A stretch of DNA of 26,970 bases from an uncultured Atopobiaceae bacterium (GTDB lineage: Bacteria; Actinomycetota; Coriobacteriia; Coriobacteriales; Atopobiaceae): positions 1 through 26,970 of the forward strand of contig CALUJT010000003.1 of NCBI GenBank assembly GCA_944321005.1. Direction: 5' to 3'. Both the position numbers and the translations under genes were made by a program. Under the pieces are notes generated by a model. It worked only from the letters and a program-made list of their open reading frames with translations. It was not told where the DNA came from and ran no database searches. Below are positions 22,751 through 26,970 of the stretch, in pieces; the first letter of the stretch is position 1, and every line of letters starts with the position of its first letter.

Positions 22751-23122
22751 CTAGCCCCTCTTCTTGGCACCGATCTGACGCTTCTTGCCCTTGCGGGTGC
22801 GAGCGTTGGTGTGGGTGCGCTGACCGTGGACAGGAAGGCCCTTGCGGTGACGGAGGCCGCGGTAGCAGCCGATCTCCATCAGGCGGGCGGTGTTCTGCCT
22901 CACCTCGCGGCGAAGGTCGCCCTCGGTGGTGTAGTTGGCGTCAACGAAGTCACGGATCTTGGTGACCTCGTCCTCGGTGAGGTCCTTGACGCGGGTGTCC
23001 GGGTTCACACCGGTCTCAGCGCAGATCTTGGTCGCGCGGGTCTGACCGATGCCGTAGATGTAGGTGAGTCCAACCTCGACGCGCTTCTCGCGCGGCAGGT
23101 CGACGCCGTTAATACGGGCCAA
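22751..23122 (-). CDS. rpsM: 30S ribosomal protein S13
   Basis: S13 is in the 30S head and contacts the P-site tRNA and the 50S bridge. The 123 residues begin [20 protein letters not shown] and contain [20 protein letters not shown] and the basic tail [17 protein letters not shown]. The start is TTG at 23122 with AAGGAG at a good distance; no ATG is available at the family N terminus. Confidence 0.98.
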   Translation of the reverse strand: MARINGVDLPREKRVEVGLTYIYGIGQTRATKICAETGVNPDTRVKDLTEDEVTKIRDFVDANYTTEGDLRREVRQNTARLMEIGCYRGLRHRKGLPVHGQRTHTNARTRKGKKRQIGAKKRG

Positions 23123-23137
23123 CTTGAAGCTCCTTCC

Positions 23138-23251
23138 CTAGCCCTGACGCTGCTTGTGGCGCGGGTTCTCGCAGATCACGTAGACCTTGCCGTGGCGACG
23201 AATGATCTTGCACTTGTCGCACATCTTCTTGACCGAAGGACGTACCTTCAT
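23138..23251 (-). CDS. rpmJ: 50S ribosomal protein L36
   Basis: A 37-residue protein, [17 protein letters not shown] followed by [20 protein letters not shown]. The four zinc ligands of the classic C-plus form are present (CDKC, Cys27, His32). ATG 23251 is preceded by AAAGGTAAGG. It lies between infA and rpsM in the standard order. Confidence 0.98.
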   Translation of the reverse strand: MKVRPSVKKMCDKCKIIRRHGKVYVICENPRHKQRQG

Positions 23252-23340
23252 GAGCCTTACCTTTCTGGTAGTGCTGACACGAACTTATCTACTCGCCCAG
23301 CCGCTGGCGTGAATATCCACAGCTGAAGGGCGCGCCTCCC

Positions 23341-23559
23341 CTACTTGTAGCGGTAGGTGATGCGCCCCCTGGTGAGGTCGTACGGGGAAATCTCCACCAC
23401 GACCTTGTCGCCGGGCAGGATGCGGATGTAGTTCATCCTGATCTTGCCCGAGATGGTGCAGAGAATGGTCTTGCCGTTCTCAAGCTCAACGTTGAACATG
23501 GCGTTGGGCAGAGGCTCTACGACCTTGCCCTCAAGCTCGATTGCGTCCTGCTTGCTCAA
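23341..23559 (-). CDS. infA: translation initiation factor IF-1
   Basis: IF-1 binds the ribosomal A site during initiation. Starting at TTG 23559 the protein is 72 residues, the standard length, beginning with [20 protein letters not shown] after the initiator and ending [13 protein letters not shown] (a single OB fold). An in-frame upstream TTG at 23592 would add 11 residues not found in the family. The RBS region is GGAGAGGGTGC. It has its own promoter (23595-23623) besides read-through from map. Confidence 0.96.
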   Translation of the reverse strand: MSKQDAIELEGKVVEPLPNAMFNVELENGKTILCTISGKIRMNYIRILPGDKVVVEISPYDLTRGRITYRYK

Positions 23560-23594
23560 AATCTGCACCCTCTCCACTCTGACAGCGACCAAAT

Positions 23595-23623
23595 ATCATA
23601 CCTAAAACTCACACTTCAGTCCA
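23595..23623 (-). promoter_or_regulatory. promoter for infA-rpmJ-rpsM-rpsK-rpsD-rpoA-rplQ
   Basis: On the minus strand TGGACT (23618-23623) and TATGAT (23595-23600) are separated by exactly 17 bp, 36 bases before the infA TTG. The AT-rich character contrasts with the surrounding coding DNA. Confidence 0.65.
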
Positions 23624-23653
23624 CGCTGCATCATACGAACACAACGTGGACTG
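23617..23653. promoter_or_regulatory. inverted repeat overlapping the infA -35 box
   Basis: CAGTCCACG (23617-23625) and CGTGGACTG (23645-23653) form a perfect 9-bp inverted repeat with a 19-nt spacer in the map-infA gap. One arm contains the -35 hexamer. It could be a weak terminator behind map or a dyad operator controlling the promoter. Confidence 0.5.
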
Positions 23654-23674
23654 GAAAGGGCGTGCGGAGGCCGG

Positions 23675-24466
23675 CTAGGCCTCCGCGCCGCCCTGCATCG
23701 GGCACCACGGACCCTGTTCGTCCTCCGTGAGGATGACGGGACCGTCCGCGGTGACCGCGACCGTGTTCTCGTAGTGCGCGGCGGGAAGGCCGTCGCGGGT
23801 GACGACCGTCCAGCCGTTGGCGAGCGTCTCGCACTCGTAGGTGCCCATGGTGATCATGGGCTCGATGGCAATGACCATGCCCGCCTGGAGCTTGACGCCG
23901 CGACCGCGCTTGCCGTAGTTGCGGACCTCGGGGTCCTCGTGCATGACGCGACCGACGCCGTGCCCCACGTAGTCGCGGACCACGCCATAGCCGTTGCCCT
24001 CGGCGAGCTCCTGCACCGCGGCGCCGATGTCACCGAGGTGGTTGCCCGGCACGGCCTGCTCGATGGCGGCCTTGAGGCAGTCGCGCGTGCACTCGCAGAG
24101 CGCCCTGTACTCCTCCGACGGGGTGCCCACGTAGAAGGTCCAGGCGTTGTCACCCACCCAGCCCTGGTACGTGGCGCCCGTGTCGATGGAGATGATGTCC
24201 CCGTCCTGCAGGATGGTCGCAGGGGAGGGGATGCCGTGGACGATCTGCTCGTTCACGGAGGAGCAGATGCTCGCCGGGAAGCCGCCGTAGCCCTTGAAGG
24301 TGGGGACGGCGCCGTGAAGGCGGATGAAGCCCTCCACCACCTGGTCGATCTCCTTGGTGGAGACGCCGGGGCGCACAAGGGCGCCGGCACGACGAAGGGC
24401 CGCCTTGGACAGAGCCCCGGCGGCCTTCATCTGCTCTATATCAATTGGTGACTTGATGTTGATCAT
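23675..24466 (-). CDS. map: methionine aminopeptidase, type I
   Basis: Removes the N-terminal Met from nascent proteins, using a dinuclear metal site. The protein has 263 residues. The five ligands are visible in family order: Asp in ISIDTGATYQGW, Asp in VGDNAWTF, His in VGHGVGRVMHEDP, Glu in AIEPMITMG and Glu in AHYENTVAV. ATG 24466 overlaps the adk stop by 4 bases (ATGA), so the two are translationally coupled. The C-terminal tail ends WCPMQGGAEA. Confidence 0.97.
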   Translation of the reverse strand: MINIKSPIDIEQMKAAGALSKAALRRAGALVRPGVSTKEIDQVVEGFIRLHGAVPTFKGYGGFPASICSSVNEQIVHGIPSPATILQDGDIISIDTGATYQGWVGDNAWTFYVGTPSEEYRALCECTRDCLKAAIEQAVPGNHLGDIGAAVQELAEGNGYGVVRDYVGHGVGRVMHEDPEVRNYGKRGRGVKLQAGMVIAIEPMITMGTYECETLANGWTVVTRDGLPAAHYENTVAVTADGPVILTEDEQGPWCPMQGGAEA

Positions 24467-25089
24467 AGGTTGAGGAGCGTCTTGACGTCAGCGTAGACCT
24501 CGTCGACGGGACGGTCTCCGTCTGCCTCCCTGAGAATAGAGTGGCCCTTGTAGTACTCGACGAGTGGAGCCGTCTGGCTCTGGTAGACGTCGAGGCGGTG
24601 CTGAATTGTCTCGGGCTTGTCGTCGTCACGCTGGTACATCTCGCCGCCGCAGCGCGGGCAGGTGTCCACGCCGGCAGGGGCGGTGTAGCCGCAGTCGCGG
24701 CAGGTCCTGCGGGAGCTGAGGCGCTCCACGATGACGGCAGGCTCTACGGAGACGAGAAGGGCGGCGTCGAGCGTGCGACCCATGGCGGCGAGCTCGGAGT
24801 CGAGCGCCACGGCCTGGGCGGTGTTGCGCGGGAAGCCGTCGAGGATGAAGCCCTTCTGGGCGTCGTCGGCCTCGAGGCGCTCCTTCACCAGGTCGATGAC
24901 CAGGTCGTCGGGAACGAGCTTGCCCTCGTCCATGTAGCCCTTGGCCTTCTTGCCGAGCCTCGAGCCCTCCTTGATGGCCGCGCGGAGCAGGTCGCCGGTG
25001 GAGATGTGGGCGAAGCCAAACTCAGCAACGAGCTTCTGAGCCTGGGTCCCCTTGCCAGCGCCCGGGGCGCCGAGAAGAACGATGTTCAT
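24463..25089 (-). CDS. adk: adenylate kinase
   Basis: Interconverts ATP, ADP and AMP. The 208-residue protein has the P-loop GAPGAGKGT (7-15), AMP-site STGDLLR and GFPRN, and a long LID domain with a structural zinc site: CRDCGY and TCPRCG. The zinc-LID form is usual in Gram-positives. It is placed between secY and map, the conserved order. Confidence 0.98.
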   Translation of the reverse strand: MNIVLLGAPGAGKGTQAQKLVAEFGFAHISTGDLLRAAIKEGSRLGKKAKGYMDEGKLVPDDLVIDLVKERLEADDAQKGFILDGFPRNTAQAVALDSELAAMGRTLDAALLVSVEPAVIVERLSSRRTCRDCGYTAPAGVDTCPRCGGEMYQRDDDKPETIQHRLDVYQSQTAPLVEYYKGHSILREADGDRPVDEVYADVKTLLNL

Positions 25090-25144
25090 GATGCCGACCG
25101 CCTTTCCCTAGTCCAACTCTCTTGCCCTACCGTACCCGACGGGC

Positions 25145-26422
25145 CTACTTGAAGAACCCGTCGTAATTGTGCATCTTGAGCTGGCTCTCGATGGAGGAGA
25201 GCGTGTCCATGGCAACACTCACCATGATGAGGATCGAGGTTCCGCCAAACGCCTGGATGAGCGTGTTCCCGGTGAACCAGAAGATGATCGAGGGCACCAC
25301 CGCCAGGACGGCCATGAAGAGGGCGCCCGGGAGCGTGATGTGGTCGATCGTACTCTTGATGTAGGCGGCCGTGGCGGCGCCCGGACGGACGCCGGGGATG
25401 AAGCCGCCCTGCTTGCGCAGCTGGTCCGCGGTCTCGGTGGGGTTGAACACCATCGACGAGTAGAAGTACGCGAAGGCGACGATCAGCGCAACCGAGAGAA
25501 TCCAGTTGATCCACCCCGTGGAGAGGGCGTTGGCAACGGCCTGGACCCAGTCCACGTTGGGGAAGAACACGGCGAGCTGAGCGGGCAGGTACAGGATCGC
25601 CGAGGCGAAGATGATCGGGACGACGCCGGCGGTGTTCACCTTGATGGGAAGATAGGTGGACTGGCCGCCCATCATCCTGCGTCCCACGACGCGCTTGGCG
25701 TACTGGATGGGGATGCGCCGCTGGCCGCGCTCGACGTAGACGATCACCGGGATGATGGCGATGACGATGAGCAGGGTCACGACCGTAAGGATGATGTTGC
25801 CCGCGGAGGCGACGGACGAGATGAGCGAGGAGGGCAGGCCGGACATGATGTTCGCAAAGATGATGAGCGACATTCCGTTGCCCACGCCGCGCTGCGTGAT
25901 GATCTCGCCGAGCCACATGATCATCATGGCGCCCACCAGCATGGTGAATACCACCACGATGTCCAGAAGAATCTCGGGCGCACCGGCGTTGGCGAATGTC
26001 ACGCCGTAGCTCCTGAAGAGGAACAGGTAGCCGACGGCGTTGAGAAGGGCGAGGCCGATCGTGAGGTAGCGCGTGTACTGCGTGATCTTGCGCTGACCGG
26101 CCTCACCCTCCTTGGCAAGCTCGCCGAGGGAGGGAATCACGGCCTGCATGAGCTGCAGGATGATCTGAGCCGTGATGTAGGGCATGATTCCCAGGCTGAA
26201 CACAGACATGCGGGAAAGCGCGCCACCCGAGAACAGGTTGAGCACGGCCATCGCACCGCTCGTGGACAGGCCAGACTGATAGGCGCTGAGCATGTCCTGG
26301 AACGGCGCGCCCGGAACAGGCAGGTACGCACCGATGCGGTACAGCAGGAGGATGCCCGCCGTCAGCAGGAGCTTCTGCCTGAGCTCCGGAATGCGAAACG
26401 CATTGGCGATTCCCTTTAGCAC
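25145..26422 (-). CDS. secY: protein translocase subunit SecY
   Basis: The channel-forming subunit of the Sec translocon. The 425-residue length and ten hydrophobic spans fit. The N terminus [20 protein letters not shown] leads into the first span; the plug region follows [10 protein letters not shown], with [20 protein letters not shown] as span 2 of the lateral gate. Basic cytoplasmic loops such as [19 protein letters not shown] contact the ribosome or SecA. The start is GTG at 26422, overlapping the rplO stop by 7 bases. A 55-bp gap precedes adk. Confidence 0.98.
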   Translation of the reverse strand: MLKGIANAFRIPELRQKLLLTAGILLLYRIGAYLPVPGAPFQDMLSAYQSGLSTSGAMAVLNLFSGGALSRMSVFSLGIMPYITAQIILQLMQAVIPSLGELAKEGEAGQRKITQYTRYLTIGLALLNAVGYLFLFRSYGVTFANAGAPEILLDIVVVFTMLVGAMMIMWLGEIITQRGVGNGMSLIIFANIMSGLPSSLISSVASAGNIILTVVTLLIVIAIIPVIVYVERGQRRIPIQYAKRVVGRRMMGGQSTYLPIKVNTAGVVPIIFASAILYLPAQLAVFFPNVDWVQAVANALSTGWINWILSVALIVAFAYFYSSMVFNPTETADQLRKQGGFIPGVRPGAATAAYIKSTIDHITLPGALFMAVLAVVPSIIFWFTGNTLIQAFGGTSILIMVSVAMDTLSSIESQLKMHNYDGFFK

Positions 26423-26865
26423 GCCTGCTCGACCTTTCCTCCGGCCGCCTCGATCTTAGCCTGTGCGGAGGCGGAGACCTTGTCCACCTTGACGGTGAGC
26501 TTCTTGGTGAGCTCGCCGTCGCCGAGGACCTTCACGGGAATATAGTTGTGCTTGATGACGCCCTTGGCAACCAGGGTGTCGGCGTCGACGGTCTCCCCGT
26601 CGGCGAACAGCACCTCGAGGCGGGAGACGTTCACCGGAGCGTACTCCACGCGGTTGTGGTTGGTGAAGCCGGGGAGCTTGGGGAGGCGCATCGCGAGCGG
26701 CTGCTGGCCACCCTCGAAGCCCTTGCCCTTGCCGCCACCGGAGCGGGAGAGCTGGCCCTTGGTGCCGCGGCCGGCAGTGGTGCCGTGACCGGACGAGTTA
26801 CCGCGGCCGATGCGCTTGCGGTTCTTGCGCGAGCCCTCCGCGGGACGCAGATCGTTGAGCTGCAT
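26416..26865 (-). CDS. rplO: 50S ribosomal protein L15
   Basis: A 149-residue 50S assembly protein. The N terminus [20 protein letters not shown] and the Gly/Arg-rich [20 protein letters not shown] segment are diagnostic. The C-terminal domain contains [20 protein letters not shown] and [20 protein letters not shown]. It lies 9 bp after rpmD and overlaps secY, in the conserved spc-operon order. Confidence 0.98.
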   Translation of the reverse strand: MQLNDLRPAEGSRKNRKRIGRGNSSGHGTTAGRGTKGQLSRSGGGKGKGFEGGQQPLAMRLPKLPGFTNHNRVEYAPVNVSRLEVLFADGETVDADTLVAKGVIKHNYIPVKVLGDGELTKKLTVKVDKVSASAQAKIEAAGGKVEQAC

Positions 26866-26874
26866 GAGTGACTC

Positions 26875-26970
26875 CTAGTTCTCTTCCACAGTGACAAGGT
26901 GCTTGACCTTGAAGATCATTCCACGGATGCTCGGGTTGTCCGGCTGCTCGACGACGTCGCCGATCTTGCG
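26875..26970 (-). CDS. rpmD: 50S ribosomal protein L30, 5' part outside the window
   Basis: The last 31 codons and stop are present. The sequence [20 protein letters not shown] continues with [11 protein letters not shown], matching the central and C-terminal part of bacterial L30 (DNPSIRGMI is the signature). The protein would be about 60 residues. The gene is cut by the window edge and precedes rplO as expected. Confidence 0.93.
   Translation of the reverse strand, partial: RKIGDVVEQPDNPSIRGMIFKVKHLVTVEEN

Noticed and set aside
23560..23592. Longer IF-1 starting at an upstream TTG
   Set aside because: It would add 11 residues to an otherwise exactly 72-residue protein; the internal TTG fits the family N terminus.

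Overview
The window looks like chromosomal DNA of a high-GC, anaerobic Gram-positive bacterium, most likely an actinobacterium of the class Coriobacteriia (Olsenella/Atopobium/Collinsella-like). This taxonomic call is inference. It rests on the GC-rich codon use, frequent GTG/TTG starts, strong Shine-Dalgarno sites, the gene order rplO-secY-adk-map-infA-rpmJ-rpsM-rpsK-rpsD-rpoA-rplQ-ecfA-ecfT-truA, and an oxygen-sensitive glycyl radical enzyme with its activase.

Left end (1-2371): a small degraded mobile-element scar at the 3' end of guaA. The last 11 bases of guaA coding DNA (GAGTGGGAATA on the minus strand) recur in the same orientation about 2.1 kb downstream. Just inside each copy lies a matching pair of GGTACGAAT repeats that look like integrase arm sites. 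Between them are the C-terminal remnant of a Cpl-7/CW_7-type cell-wall hydrolase, a 48-residue membrane peptide, a LytTR transcription factor with a DUF3021 membrane partner (regulator plus likely membrane inhibitor, with a candidate operator), and one unrecognised 103-residue protein. No integrase is present, so the element looks non-autonomous or decayed.

Middle (2360-16924): guaA (GMP synthase); a LytR-CpsA-Psr (LCP) cell-wall ligase; ychF; a multi-cluster 4Fe-4S protein; two divergent GT-A glycosyltransferases, one resembling galactofuranosyl/rhamnosyl transferases; a glycyl radical enzyme and its radical SAM activase; a third glycosyltransferase; an LCP-like membrane protein lacking the catalytic motif; and a His-rich putative metal permease. 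The theme is cell-surface glycopolymer assembly with an anaerobic radical-enzyme operon inserted.

Right end (16952-26970): a minus-strand housekeeping block. rpmD (partial), rplO, secY, adk and map lead into infA, rpmJ, rpsM, rpsK, rpsD, rpoA and rplQ, closed by a strong hairpin terminator. Then come a fused two-domain ECF ATPase, its EcfT partner and truA. A well-formed promoter sits between map and infA, overlapping an inverted repeat.

The best candidates for something undescribed are the integrase-less mini-element at guaA carrying a LytTR/DUF3021 switch, and a two-unit 30-bp tandem repeat that forms the first 20 codons of the glycyl-radical activase and contains a perfect palindrome.
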